Below are positions 26,879 through 35,042 of a DNA stretch of 64,000 nucleotides, one piece after another. Location: assembly GCA_023423065.1 (NCBI GenBank), contig JAFAGC010000130.1, forward strand, positions 76,214-140,213, written 5' to 3'. The notes under the pieces were generated by a model that was given only the letters and a program-made list of their open reading frames with translations, searched no databases and was not told the DNA's origin. The first letter of the stretch is position 1. Each line of letters opens with the position of its first letter. Source of the stretch: Pseudomonadota bacterium. GTDB lineage: Bacteria; Pseudomonadota; Gammaproteobacteria; Steroidobacterales; Steroidobacteraceae. The position numbers and the translations under genes are program-made.

Positions 26879-27044
26879 ACATAGGAAAAACAGAGCGATA
26901 GAAGCGTGCAGGCCGTTTACCTGCAGGGCTAAACCTCTTTCGCACGTGCTTGGATGGCTCATCCGTCTTGTGCCCAAAAGGTGCTTGGTGCATAGGTCGG
27001 CGTTCAAATGCCGGACGGAAAGGGACCGTGAAGGAAGCAGTGCC

Positions 27045-29708
27045 TTGAATGGCGAAGCACAACGCGCCCCCGCGCCAGACACATCGGCAAGACTCGGTAA
27101 GCAGGTTGCCGACAGGTGCTACGTCCACGTCAGCGGCATTGACGAGCTCGATGAGATATCGCGCGACCTGGCGAGTGAAGGCATCCGAATTTCGGGGCTC
27201 ACGCCTGGGCACGATTTCAACGTCGTTCGAGTGCGGCCTTCTTGCGGTGAAGTCGCCCTCCTCGACTATGCTCAGTTCTTCGTCGAGGCGTTCCCAGCAT
27301 TGGCCCGCAGCTGGCGAGTACATATTCCAACGGAGACCGTTCGTCTCCGCGACTACTCCGCGTCTCTCAATCCGCCGATCCTGCATCGTAAAGAGCTGTT
27401 GCTGACCGCGACGCATCCTGACCGCGCGCAATTCGCCGCACTCACCGCCTCTGCCGAATCGTTGGGGTTATTCGATGACCCGCATCGCATTGGTTTCAAG
27501 GCGCAGTGGCACGAGATCCTGCAACGCCGTGGATACATGGTGTTGGACCACGCATTGCTTCCTATCGGAAATGCCGAGCCTTCGGCAGATGACACCGAGA
27601 TCGTTGAGCTCCGCCAGATCCAGCGCCACCTTACGGCGCTATCGCGCACCTCTCTTTCGGCGCCGATTCAGAGCTTGTTGCGCGACGATCTCCTGAAACC
27701 GGGCACCACATTCTTTGACTACGGATGCGGAAAAGGCGATGACCTTCGAGGACTCGAGGCGCTGAGCATTTCAGGCAGCGGTTGGGACCCGTATCACCAT
27801 CCGACTGGTATTCGCGTGGAGGCGGATGTCATCAACCTCGGATTCGTAATTAACGTGATCGAAGACTTCGATGAACGCGTCGAAGCGCTCCTCGGTGCCT
27901 TCAAGTTGTGTCGTCAAGTCCTGGCGGTTTCTGCGATGTTGGAGGGGGCCGGGAAACCCGGTCGGCCGTTTCGCGATGGGCTACTTACGGGACGCAACAC
28001 GTTCCAGAAGTATTTCACTCAAAGCCAACTCCAGCAGTTCATCGAGGCGGTGTTGGACGAGGAAGCGATTCCAGCGGCCCCGGGTGTCTTCTATGTGTTT
28101 CGAGACCGACTCTTTGAGCAACGCTTCCTCGTTCATCGTCAGAGCAGCCGACTCCGCCGCCACCGCGCTCTGCCTAACCGCTCAACAATCGTTGCGCCGA
28201 ACCAATGGACAGAGCCGACGCCGCATCGCGTGCAACGCCGGGAAGCGCACACAGCAACGCCTCAGGATGAGGTCAGACCTCCACGTCTAAGACATGCCCG
28301 TTCGCCACCCGCGATCGATCAAGCCAAGCAAGAATGTGCATTGCAGTTGTGGAATCGCTGTATCGAGCTTGGGCGGAGCCCAGAGCCTGATGAAGTGGAA
28401 GGGCTTCCGGAAGTCGAGGCCCAATTCAGCTCTTTAGGCAAGGCAGTGAGGTATTGCCTCAAGAACTTCGATCGAGACGCGCTCGATAGATCAGGTCATG
28501 CACGACGTGACGAGATACTGGTGATCTTGGCAATCGCGCGTTTCTCCAAGCGTCGTCGCTTCCACGACTTCGAAACGCGCCTTCAACGCGACATCAAAGC
28601 TTTCTTTGGATCATTGGCGAACGCCGAACGCGACGCACAGGCGCTGCTGTTTTCCGTAGGTGATCCTCTTGTACTTAGCGCGGCATGTTCGGATGCCGCG
28701 ACACACGGGTTAGGCTACCTGGAGGAAGGCCAATCTCTTCAACTTCACACCTCCTTGGTGGAGCGGCTCTCGCCTGTGCTTCGGGTGTATATCGCTTGTG
28801 CAACAGCACTCTTTGGCGACGTAAGAAATGTGGACTTGGTGAAGCTGCACATCAGTTCTGGAAAAGTAACGTTGATGCGCTTCGATGACTTCGTGAACAA
28901 GCCGCTCCCCGCAATGACCGAGCGAATCAAGGTAAAGCTCAAAGAGCAGGACATGGACATCTTCCGATACGGAGGTGATTTTCCGGAGCCCCTGCTCTAC
29001 GAAAAGTCGCGCTTCATAAATGAGGAGTTCCCAAACTACGCCGAGCAAATCGCATTCGAAGAGAATCTTGCCCAACTCGCGCTAGTCGACGTCTCCGGGT
29101 ACGGCCCCTCTGCAAGAGTTATCAACACCGCGCTTAGAACTGCTCGTTGGGAGATTGATGGTTTTGAGCTGCGACGAAGCCGCACATTGCCTGGTCTCGA
29201 AGAAAGATGCAGCCGATACTTCACGTATCGCGAACTCATCGAAGTAGGCGATACGTGGTCAAACACGAGGACCCCGAATGTCCCAGCGTCACCGGATACC
29301 TTCAACGCGATCGGGGATCTTGCCCGACTGGTGCTTGATCCCGTCGTGGAGTATTTCGGCAAGATCGAAATCACATACGGCTTCTGCTCGGCAACGCTGG
29401 CGCGGCAGATCAAGCGCGGCATAGATCCGAAACTCGATCAGCACGCATCATATGAGCTCAATACGCGGGGCAAGCGCATCTGCGATCGCGGGGGGGCCGC
29501 CGTTGATTTCATTGTTCAAGACGAAAACATGCTGGAGGTCGCTCAATGGATCGCCACGAATACACCCTTCGATCGCCTTTACTACTACGGACAGTCTCGA
29601 CCGCTTCATGTGAGTTTCGGCCCTGATGCACGCCGCGAGTTGATTGAAATCGAGGAGATTAATGGACGAAGAATGCCGCGAAGGTGGCGCCACTCATCGG
29701 CGAACTAA
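27045..29708 (+). CDS. DNA phosphorothioation-associated putative methyltransferase with M15-like C-terminus
   Basis: 887 residues from TTG 27045, chosen for the AAGGAAG ribosome-binding site 8 bases upstream; the open frame begins at 26946. N-terminus GKQVADRCYVHVS and NPPILHRKELLL, SAM-binding loop DYGCGKGDD at about 225-233, then GWDPYHHPTG, NLGFVINVIED, TFQKYFTQSQLQQFIEAVL and AIPAAPGVFYVFRD: the TIGR04096-type family tied to dnd loci. That family averages about 510 residues; here some 300 more follow, with a C-terminal segment (755-870) like an M15 peptidase fold, keeping H800, D821 and H855 in metal-ligand positions. Target of methylation unknown. Confidence 0.85.
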   Translation: MNGEAQRAPAPDTSARLGKQVADRCYVHVSGIDELDEISRDLASEGIRISGLTPGHDFNVVRVRPSCGEVALLDYAQFFVEAFPALARSWRVHIPTETVRLRDYSASLNPPILHRKELLLTATHPDRAQFAALTASAESLGLFDDPHRIGFKAQWHEILQRRGYMVLDHALLPIGNAEPSADDTEIVELRQIQRHLTALSRTSLSAPIQSLLRDDLLKPGTTFFDYGCGKGDDLRGLEALSISGSGWDPYHHPTGIRVEADVINLGFVINVIEDFDERVEALLGAFKLCRQVLAVSAMLEGAGKPGRPFRDGLLTGRNTFQKYFTQSQLQQFIEAVLDEEAIPAAPGVFYVFRDRLFEQRFLVHRQSSRLRRHRALPNRSTIVAPNQWTEPTPHRVQRREAHTATPQDEVRPPRLRHARSPPAIDQAKQECALQLWNRCIELGRSPEPDEVEGLPEVEAQFSSLGKAVRYCLKNFDRDALDRSGHARRDEILVILAIARFSKRRRFHDFETRLQRDIKAFFGSLANAERDAQALLFSVGDPLVLSAACSDAATHGLGYLEEGQSLQLHTSLVERLSPVLRVYIACATALFGDVRNVDLVKLHISSGKVTLMRFDDFVNKPLPAMTERIKVKLKEQDMDIFRYGGDFPEPLLYEKSRFINEEFPNYAEQIAFEENLAQLALVDVSGYGPSARVINTALRTARWEIDGFELRRSRTLPGLEERCSRYFTYRELIEVGDTWSNTRTPNVPASPDTFNAIGDLARLVLDPVVEYFGKIEITYGFCSATLARQIKRGIDPKLDQHASYELNTRGKRICDRGGAAVDFIVQDENMLEVAQWIATNTPFDRLYYYGQSRPLHVSFGPDARRELIEIEEINGRRMPRRWRHSSAN

Positions 29709-29758
29709 CAGCTCAGAATCCGAATTGGGCGATCGATTGCTGGTCGCTTGCCAGAAGG

Positions 29759-30748
29759 CTATCGCACGCGAGGAGGTTTCTCCCGAGAGCTGTCGGAAAG
29801 CCCGGTAGCGATCCACTCCCGATCCGTTTGTGGTTCTGACATGCGCTCGATGAACTTCAAGACTTCGTCAGCTAGCTGGCGATGCCCGCCTTCTACCAAC
29901 CGATCTGTCGTTGCGCGCCATCCGTGTTTGACGTTCTCGCGAGTCGTGAGCAAAGCACTTTTACCCTGCTCAATGCGAATATTGCCGCGCGACAGTTCGG
30001 CGGCGACTGACTCGACCCGCTCTCGCACGTGGCTTGAGGCCCCTCGCAGGCTGGCTCGAAAGATTCCGTCCTTCGCCGATTTTCTGTCTTGTCCACGAAC
30101 TGCACGCTCGGTAGCGTTCGCCGGCACACCGAGTTGCCGCAAATTCTTCGCGAACTCGGACCGCCAATGCCGCAGTTTTGCTTTTCTAATATTCAGACGC
30201 ACACCTTGCTCGTTCATCGCTTTCAGCACTAGGTGAACGTGCGGATGGTCTTCGTCTGTATGCAGGACGAACGCGTATCGGTGCTGCCCCCAGAACTCTT
30301 CCCGCGCCAGGTTACGAACGGCAGTGAGCACTTTGTCCGGCGGCGTTCCGGCAGGCATCGAAAACATCAGCTTATGAACCAACTTCGCTGGAGTTCTTCC
30401 TTGCGTCCCAGCGAGCGCGGTTTGGCGCCGAGCATCGTCGATATCCAGATCCCATTCCTCTAAGAGTGCCATTCCCCTTTCATCTTGGAGTCCAAGTCCG
30501 GAATCAGTTTCTAACTCGAGCCCTCCGTATCGACTGATGTAGTCGAGATGGTTTGCTGCGGCCTTCAGGTCGTTGCTCGCTCGCGGAAGTACCTTCACCA
30601 TCACTTCGGGCGTGCGCTTTACTGTCCGGCGAATCTGCTCTACCTGTTCATGTGTTAGACGACCACCGTTTTCACGCGGCCCACCACGACCGTAGGACAC
30701 GATGTCGAACAGTGCTTCGCCTCCGCTTGGAACCCTAAACTTGGGCAT
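29759..30748 (-). CDS. Conjugative relaxase (MOBP/VirD2-like)
   Basis: About 329 residues from ATG 30748 (MPKFRVPSGG). Motif HTDEDHPHVHLVLKA holds the three histidines that bind the metal, and LDYISRYGGLEL upstream resembles the N-terminal relaxase motif with candidate tyrosines. It would nick the element at oriT and lead the strand through the type IV secretion channel. The start overlaps the MobC-like gene by 14 bases. The small size suggests a nicking domain without a helicase. Confidence 0.85.
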   Translation of the reverse strand: MPKFRVPSGGEALFDIVSYGRGGPRENGGRLTHEQVEQIRRTVKRTPEVMVKVLPRASNDLKAAANHLDYISRYGGLELETDSGLGLQDERGMALLEEWDLDIDDARRQTALAGTQGRTPAKLVHKLMFSMPAGTPPDKVLTAVRNLAREEFWGQHRYAFVLHTDEDHPHVHLVLKAMNEQGVRLNIRKAKLRHWRSEFAKNLRQLGVPANATERAVRGQDRKSAKDGIFRASLRGASSHVRERVESVAAELSRGNIRIEQGKSALLTTRENVKHGWRATTDRLVEGGHRQLADEVLKFIERMSEPQTDREWIATGLSDSSREKPPRVR

Positions 30749-31280
30749 GGCCAACGCTCCAGCTTGTGACATTGGCCTTCAGAAGCTCCCTAGTGCTCTC
30801 ACGTAGCGCTTCGCAGATCTTGAGCATCGCCCGCAACTCTTCACGCACCGAGCTAGGCAATCTGCCACCCTCGTTTGCGACCTTGGCGATCTGATTGATG
30901 TTCCGCCCGATGGAAGCGAGCTCTGCGATGCTTCGCTTTAGCGCCAGCAGCTCGCCCTTCGGCAATGGCGATTGCGAGCGTAGGTGGGCGCGCACAAGGA
31001 CGGAGACATAGGTCGCCGCTGGCAATGCCCGGGCAGCCGCGCGCTCACGCAATAGCCTTTCATCCTCCGCTTGCAGGCGAACGGTTAAGCGTACTGGTCG
31101 CTTGGCGTTTTCTCCCGGCAAGTCCACAGCGCGCTCCGGACCATCGGCACCTCGGAGCATGACTCCGAGCAGCTGTTTGAGGAGCGCTGATTCAGTCTTG
31201 TTCTCGCGATGCGCGAGTGTCCGAAAGGCCTCCTTCATCTCCGGTGAGACTTGAACTGCGATAAGTGCGCGCGATGACAT
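30735..31280 (-). CDS. MobC-like relaxosome accessory protein
   Basis: 181 residues. N-terminal ribbon-helix-helix-like segment (ALIAVQVSPEMKEAFRTLA) and a C-terminal MobC-type helix region (LKRSIAELASIGRNINQIAKVANEGG, REELRAMLKICEALRES). MobC proteins bind near oriT and help the relaxase open the strands. Immediately upstream of and overlapping the relaxase gene. Confidence 0.8.
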   Translation of the reverse strand: MSSRALIAVQVSPEMKEAFRTLAHRENKTESALLKQLLGVMLRGADGPERAVDLPGENAKRPVRLTVRLQAEDERLLRERAAARALPAATYVSVLVRAHLRSQSPLPKGELLALKRSIAELASIGRNINQIAKVANEGGRLPSSVREELRAMLKICEALRESTRELLKANVTSWSVGHAQV

Positions 31281-31368
31281 TGAGCGGAAGTGTTAAACAC
31301 CAGCGGCCGCGAGGCTATCCTGCATTTCGCTCAAAATTGCGCCGAAACTTCACGCTCGCTCCACGTCG
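31281..31368. other. Intergenic region, candidate origin of transfer
   Basis: The only gap beside the relaxosome genes. It contains the inverted repeat GTGTTAAACAC (31290-31300). MOBP origins commonly lie next to the mobC gene. No nic consensus can be assigned by eye. Confidence 0.3.
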
Positions 31369-31677
31369 TTACTTCTCCTCGTGAGGCTGCCTGGAAGCTT
31401 GCCGTGATTTGCCCGTTGCCTTCCCCGACCTCGGTACCTTGCTCGGACGTGGCGGCTGACGGAACAAAAATGCGTCCACAATCTCGGGCCATGCCGCTCG
31501 AAACGCGGCCTCGCCCTCCTGCGTATCGAGCGACCGCAGCAAGTCCGCCGGCATGTGCTCGGCTGAGGATTGGGCAATTAGTCGGGCGAGGCGGTTAAGG
31601 ATCTCCTGCCCCTCCGGACTCTTTAGGCGCTCATCAAGTGCTTTCCGGGACGCATCATCCAGCTTCAGTTCAGCCAT
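31369..31677 (-). CDS. Small hypothetical protein of the ICE
   Basis: 102 residues, charged, helical (LDDASRKALDERLKSPEGQEILNRLARL), with a basic, proline/serine-rich tail (PPRPSKVPRSGKATGKSRQ). No family recognised. Same strand as the mobilisation genes, about 90 bp upstream of mobC. Confidence 0.6.
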   Translation of the reverse strand: MAELKLDDASRKALDERLKSPEGQEILNRLARLIAQSSAEHMPADLLRSLDTQEGEAAFRAAWPEIVDAFLFRQPPRPSKVPRSGKATGKSRQASRQPHEEK

Positions 31678-31745
31678 GAAATCTCCCCTGCTCCGTCAAT
31701 TCCGGGAAGAGGGTACCTGCGAGCACCCCCTCCCCGGCAACCGGA

Positions 31746-32570
31746 CTACCCTACCAGCGCCTCCCGGGCCATATCCCAGAGCGCTCCATTGAGCTTCACG
31801 TCCTGGCGGATCGAAGTGATTCGACGTGTGCGCGTCAGCCTTCCGGTTGCAGACCGCCGGCTCAATCCACCGGTAAGCAGGTTTTCCTGGACCCGATTGA
31901 GCACGCTCCAGAGGTCATCGCCAGCATCGTCTGGTCGCCGGCAAGTCAGCAGCTGCGACGGCTGCATGCCGCTCTCCACTGGCACCGGGAATCGCAACGC
32001 GAGGGCGCGCTCCGCGAAAGCGATCTGTTCATCCAAGAACATGGCCCGCTCCTCCATGCGTTCGACCTGGCGCGCGAGGCCTTCGAACTGCTCGCAGATC
32101 TTGAGCGCGCCAGTGACGACCTCGTCAACCACATCGCCGCGGTGTGAGACGCAGTACGCCGGAAACGCACCGTGAGAGACGATGAGTCCATTGGTGCAGA
32201 CGACTCGATACAGGCCCATCCTCAGTTGATAGGCGCTGGTGCCATCGTGACTGTTCAGAAAGACGATCTCCGGAATCGAGTCCTTGAGCTGAACCGTCTC
32301 GAACCGCCGGCGCAGCCGAAGCGCATGGCGTGCATGCTGCGGACTGGTCGTGCGCGTTTGCGCCTGGCGGACGTCCATCGGCACAAAGCCAGCGCTCATG
32401 AGACCTGACAGCACGCGCTCGGTAGGAATGAAGGTGTACTTGGAACTTGTGCGCTCATGCGCGCCGCTGGCGAACACAGCCGGTGCGCGTTCGCGTAAGG
32501 CATCGAGCGTCAGCGGCTGAGTGAACGCACTGGCGCGCGACGAGAATGACGTATCTGACATCGTATTCAT
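31746..32570 (-). CDS. DUF932-family plasmid/phage protein
   Basis: About 274 residues from ATG 32570 (MNTMSDTSFSSRAS), preceded by GAGGAT. Segments typical of DUF932: YTFIPTERVLSGLMSAGFVPMDVRQ, EIVFLNSHDGTSAYQLRMGLYRVVCTNGLIVS and LWSVLNRVQENLLTGG. Function unknown in the family; common on plasmids and ICEs near anti-restriction genes. Its 5' leader is copy 1 of the structured RNA element, which ends 24 bases before the ATG. Confidence 0.82.
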   Translation of the reverse strand: MNTMSDTSFSSRASAFTQPLTLDALRERAPAVFASGAHERTSSKYTFIPTERVLSGLMSAGFVPMDVRQAQTRTTSPQHARHALRLRRRFETVQLKDSIPEIVFLNSHDGTSAYQLRMGLYRVVCTNGLIVSHGAFPAYCVSHRGDVVDEVVTGALKICEQFEGLARQVERMEERAMFLDEQIAFAERALALRFPVPVESGMQPSQLLTCRRPDDAGDDLWSVLNRVQENLLTGGLSRRSATGRLTRTRRITSIRQDVKLNGALWDMAREALVG

Positions 32571-32594
32571 GGATTGATCCTCGAGAAGCTTCTT

Positions 32595-32738
32595 GGGCGG
32601 GATTGCCCAGAGCCCCCGGATCACGGCGCGCGCAGCGGTCAAGGATCGAAGACCGCCGCAGGCGGCGAGTGCGTCCGCACTCGTCCTTGACGGCGAGCAC
32701 GTCGTGATAGGCTGCAATCGAATCAGACAATCCCGCCC
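32595..32738 (-). ncRNA. Structured leader RNA, copy 1 (radC-motif-like)
   Basis: On the minus strand the ends pair as GGGCGGGATTG / CAATCCCGCCC; inside are ATCACG / CGTGAT, then GTCAAGGA / TCCTTGAC, enclosing two hairpins, CGAGTGCGGACGCACTCG and CCGCCTGCGGCGG. It ends just before the ribosome-binding site of the DUF932 gene. Position and gene types match the described radC RNA motif; not checked against its model. Confidence 0.65.
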
Positions 32739-32837
32739 TCTTCCTTTCAGTTCTGCACTCTGGCTTCACTGACGATGTGCGTGGACCTATGAAGGGAAAG
32801 TGCGCCGAACCCAAGGCGGGCCCGGCGCACAGGGAAC

Positions 32838-33251
32838 TCAGTCAATAGCCGAAAAGATCAGTGCCGCCTCCTCATGGTTCAACCCGAACTCCCGCAGCCG
32901 GTGGAAGTGCTCGCTGAAGGTGTCGTTTGAGTATTCGAATGACAGTTGGCTGAAGGCAAACAAACACACTGCGATTCCCGCAGCATCGGCGCTCATCCGT
33001 TCCGAGAATCCGTTGCTGTCGATCCGTAGCTCGTACGCGGCTTCCGGCGGCGCCATGTAGAAACCGCCATTGCTGAGCTCGTAGAACTTCCAAAGACCAC
33101 CGTCATATGCACTCGCGAACCGCGACATGAAGTCGTAGATGCGCTCTTCAACGGTGAGCATGTGCATTCCGAAGTGCCGCGGCAAGGTTCCGATTCGCGC
33201 ATGCTCCAATACCAGGTACGCCTCAATCTTCGTGGGTGAGCTCGTCGTCAT
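32838..33251 (-). CDS. Antirestriction protein, ArdB/KlcA family
   Basis: 137 residues, full length. LPRHFGMHMLTVEERIYDFMSRFASAYDGGLWKFYELSNGGFYMAP is the family signature. ArdB/KlcA proteins protect incoming DNA from type I restriction, indirectly and without DNA mimicry. This would help the ICE establish in a new host. Its leader is copy 2 of the structured RNA element, which ends 20 bases before the ATG; the ribosome-binding site is GGAGAAAT. Confidence 0.92.
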   Translation of the reverse strand: MTTSSPTKIEAYLVLEHARIGTLPRHFGMHMLTVEERIYDFMSRFASAYDGGLWKFYELSNGGFYMAPPEAAYELRIDSNGFSERMSADAAGIAVCLFAFSQLSFEYSNDTFSEHFHRLREFGLNHEEAALIFSAID

Positions 33252-33271
33252 GGATTTCTCCGATGGGTCTT

Positions 33272-33413
33272 GGGCGGGATTGCCCGCGACTCCCGGATCA
33301 CGGCGCGCGCAGCGGTCAAGGATCGACGACCGCCGTTAGGCGGCGAGTGCGTCCGCACTCGTCCTTGACGGCGAGCACGGCGTGATAGGCTGAAGCAATA
33401 AGTAATCCCGCCC
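33272..33413 (-). ncRNA. Structured leader RNA, copy 2 (radC-motif-like)
   Basis: Same fold as the other copies: ends GGGCGGGATT / AATCCCGCCC, then ATCACG / CGTGAT and GTCAAGGA / TCCTTGAC, hairpins CGAGTGCGGACGCACTCG and CCGCCTAACGGCGG. The second hairpin keeps its stem while the loop differs from copy 1. Lies in the 5' leader of the ArdB gene. Confidence 0.65.
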
Positions 33414-33442
33414 TCTTCTTCTTCGCCTCCCTGGTTCAAACT

Positions 33443-33466
33443 ACCGCGAGCGTTAGATTTCGCGGT
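33443..33466. promoter_or_regulatory. Inverted repeat between divergent ArdB and nuclease-like genes
   Basis: ACCGCGA (33443-33449) and TCGCGGT (33460-33466) form a 7-bp inverted repeat with a 10-bp spacer, between the ArdB leader start and the plus-strand gene at 33484. Spacing suits a dimeric repressor. Confidence 0.45.
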
Positions 33467-33483
33467 CTAAGAGGAGAAGCCTG

Positions 33484-34032
33484 ATGCGCTGCGCAATGAC
33501 CGGTCTTCCGATGCGTGACACGTCGGAAGGCATCTACGACGACGGTGAGTGGATCAGCTGGGACTGGATCAATGGTCAGATCGCCGATCAGGAGCTGCAG
33601 CGTGAGTTTCCGAAGGCGAACGTCGAGGTTGTGAAGATCTTTCACGATCTCGTAACCCTGGCTGAGGCCTACAAGCATGAGACAGGTCGCTACCTTCAGA
33701 TCTGGGGAGAGCTCGGGGAGCTCTATGCGGAGATCAAGTTTGGCGTCGAGCGTCATCGACCCGGAACGAAAGGTTCCGACGGTCGCCTTGGCAATGATTG
33801 GATAGAGGTCAAGACAATCTCCCCCGAGAAGGGAGGCGAAACCGTTCATGTAAAGAGGGCGGGCAACTTCAACAAGCTCTTGGTCGTCAGGGTCAGCGAG
33901 GATTTCGAGTTCGAAGCGAAGCTCATTGATAGAAAGCTTCTCGGCAAGTCCAAGGGCAAACTGGCCAAGGTCAAGTGGTCGCGCCACCCGGGTCTTGAGG
34001 AGAAGGATCCGGAGGCAACCCTTCTCCCCTGA
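33484..34032 (+). CDS. Hypothetical protein, possible PD-(D/E)XK nuclease fold
   Basis: 182 residues with ribosome-binding site AAGAGGAG. GELGELYAEIKFG (E76, E79), then D99 and IEVK (E108, K110) in KGSDGRLGNDWIEVKTI match the E...D...ExK layout of PD-(D/E)XK enzymes. The C-terminal part (KRAGNFNKLLVVRVSEDFEFEAKLIDR) has the strand pattern common after that site. Plus strand, unlike its neighbours; convergent with radC. Function inferred only from motif spacing. Confidence 0.6.
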   Translation: MRCAMTGLPMRDTSEGIYDDGEWISWDWINGQIADQELQREFPKANVEVVKIFHDLVTLAEAYKHETGRYLQIWGELGELYAEIKFGVERHRPGTKGSDGRLGNDWIEVKTISPEKGGETVHVKRAGNFNKLLVVRVSEDFEFEAKLIDRKLLGKSKGKLAKVKWSRHPGLEEKDPEATLLP

Positions 34033-34040
34033 ACCGGACG

Positions 34041-34607
34041 CTAGAGCAGGCCTCGTTCCGCGAAAGACAGCGTCTGTCCCGCTCCGACCACCAGGTGGTC
34101 GAGCGTCCGAATGTCGACGAGTGCCAGCGCATCTCGCAACCGCCGCGTGATGAGTTCGTCGGCCTGACTGGCCTCCGCCACTCCGCTTGGGTGATTGTGC
34201 GCAAAGATCACCGCGGCGGCGTTGTGGCGCAGCGCGCACTTCACGACTTCGCGAGGGTGGACGCTCGCGCCATCGATGGTGCCAGCAAACAGAATGTCGC
34301 TGGCAATTAACCGATGTCGATTGTCGAGAGCGAGAACGATGAACAGCTCCCGTTCCTGCGGAGCCAGCATTGTCTTCAGGTACTCGCGGGTCGCGCTCGG
34401 CGCATTTAGAGAAACGCCACTCGCACCGGCGAGGCGAAGGAGAATGCCGCGCGCCTGCTCGAGTACCTGTGTCTCGTCGGCGGTCAGCCGTGAGTTCGCT
34501 TGCAGCAGATCAATACCGGACTCGACAAGATAGGTTCGACGCACTCGAGGCCTGCGAACCGAAGACTGTTGTGAGGAGCTTTCGCTCGCCCGTGTTTCAT
34601 TGTTCAT
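34041..34607 (-). CDS. radC: RadC-family JAB/MPN-domain protein
   Basis: 188 residues from ATG 34607 (MNNETRASESS). The C-terminal JAB domain has the metal motif with H137, H139 and D150 (FAHNHPSGVAEASQAD). The N-terminal helix-hairpin-helix part of chromosomal RadC is reduced, as in plasmid and ICE forms. Cellular role is unsettled; earlier DNA-repair claims were withdrawn, and mobile-element copies are thought to help establishment. Leader copy 3 of the structured RNA ends 24 bases before the ATG. Confidence 0.9.
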   Translation of the reverse strand: MNNETRASESSSQQSSVRRPRVRRTYLVESGIDLLQANSRLTADETQVLEQARGILLRLAGASGVSLNAPSATREYLKTMLAPQERELFIVLALDNRHRLIASDILFAGTIDGASVHPREVVKCALRHNAAAVIFAHNHPSGVAEASQADELITRRLRDALALVDIRTLDHLVVGAGQTLSFAERGLL

Positions 34608-34631
34608 GACGACAGATCCTTGGATTCTCTT

Positions 34632-34772
34632 GGGCGGAATTGCCCGGATCGTCGGCATCACGGCGCGCGCAGCCGTCAAGGATCGAAGACCGCCGGAGGC
34701 GGCGAGCGCCTCCGCGCTCGTCCTTGACGGCGAGCACGGCGTGATAGGCTCAAGATTTACTGCAATCCGCCC
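34632..34772 (-). ncRNA. Structured leader RNA, copy 3 (radC-motif-like)
   Basis: Ends GGGCGGATTGC / GCAATTCCGCCC, then ATCACG / CGTGAT and GTCAAGGA / TCCTTGAC, hairpins CGAGCGCGGAGGCGCTCG and CCGCCTCCGGCGG. Relative to copies 1 and 2 the first hairpin changes a T-A pair to C-G, so the stem is conserved by compensating changes. Sits in the leader of radC itself. Confidence 0.7.
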
Positions 34773-35042
34773 GCCTATTTCTATTTGTTAGGGATTGCGT
34801 CTTTGGATTGACTCGTATGAGCATCGTCATATTTGGTCCGCTGCTCGAAATGCTGATAGTCAGTTCAGGCCGCCTCGTCCTAAGCCGCCGAGCGAAAACT
34901 GTGCGTCAGTTTGCATTCTTATCGATCGAATCGCCGACTAGCTGGCTCAACCTGCGGACCAGCAGGGCAAAATTCCGTGGTTTCGTTACCGTGTGGCACG
35001 TACACAAATACTTTTGGCGGCATTCCAACAGGGACTAAGCAC
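34773..35042. other. Intergenic region upstream of the Sel1-repeat gene
   Basis: 270 bp between the radC RNA leader and the Sel1 gene. It must hold divergent promoters, but no strong -10/-35 pair or palindrome stands out. Confidence 0.3.

Noticed and set aside
13600..29708. dndF, dndG or dndH
   Set aside because: No HerA-type or other DndFGH-like protein was found; the helicase at 24326 is SF2 DEAD/DEAH, not HerA.
33436..34239. 267-codon minus-strand frame
   Set aside because: Overlaps radC in another frame and the plus-strand nuclease-like gene; the plus gene has a good ribosome-binding site and protein-like sequence.
32571..34679. Shared peptide LTAARAVI...AIPPK at three gene starts
   Set aside because: It is the translation of the repeated RNA leader and is out of frame with the ArdB gene, so it is not a conserved protein domain.
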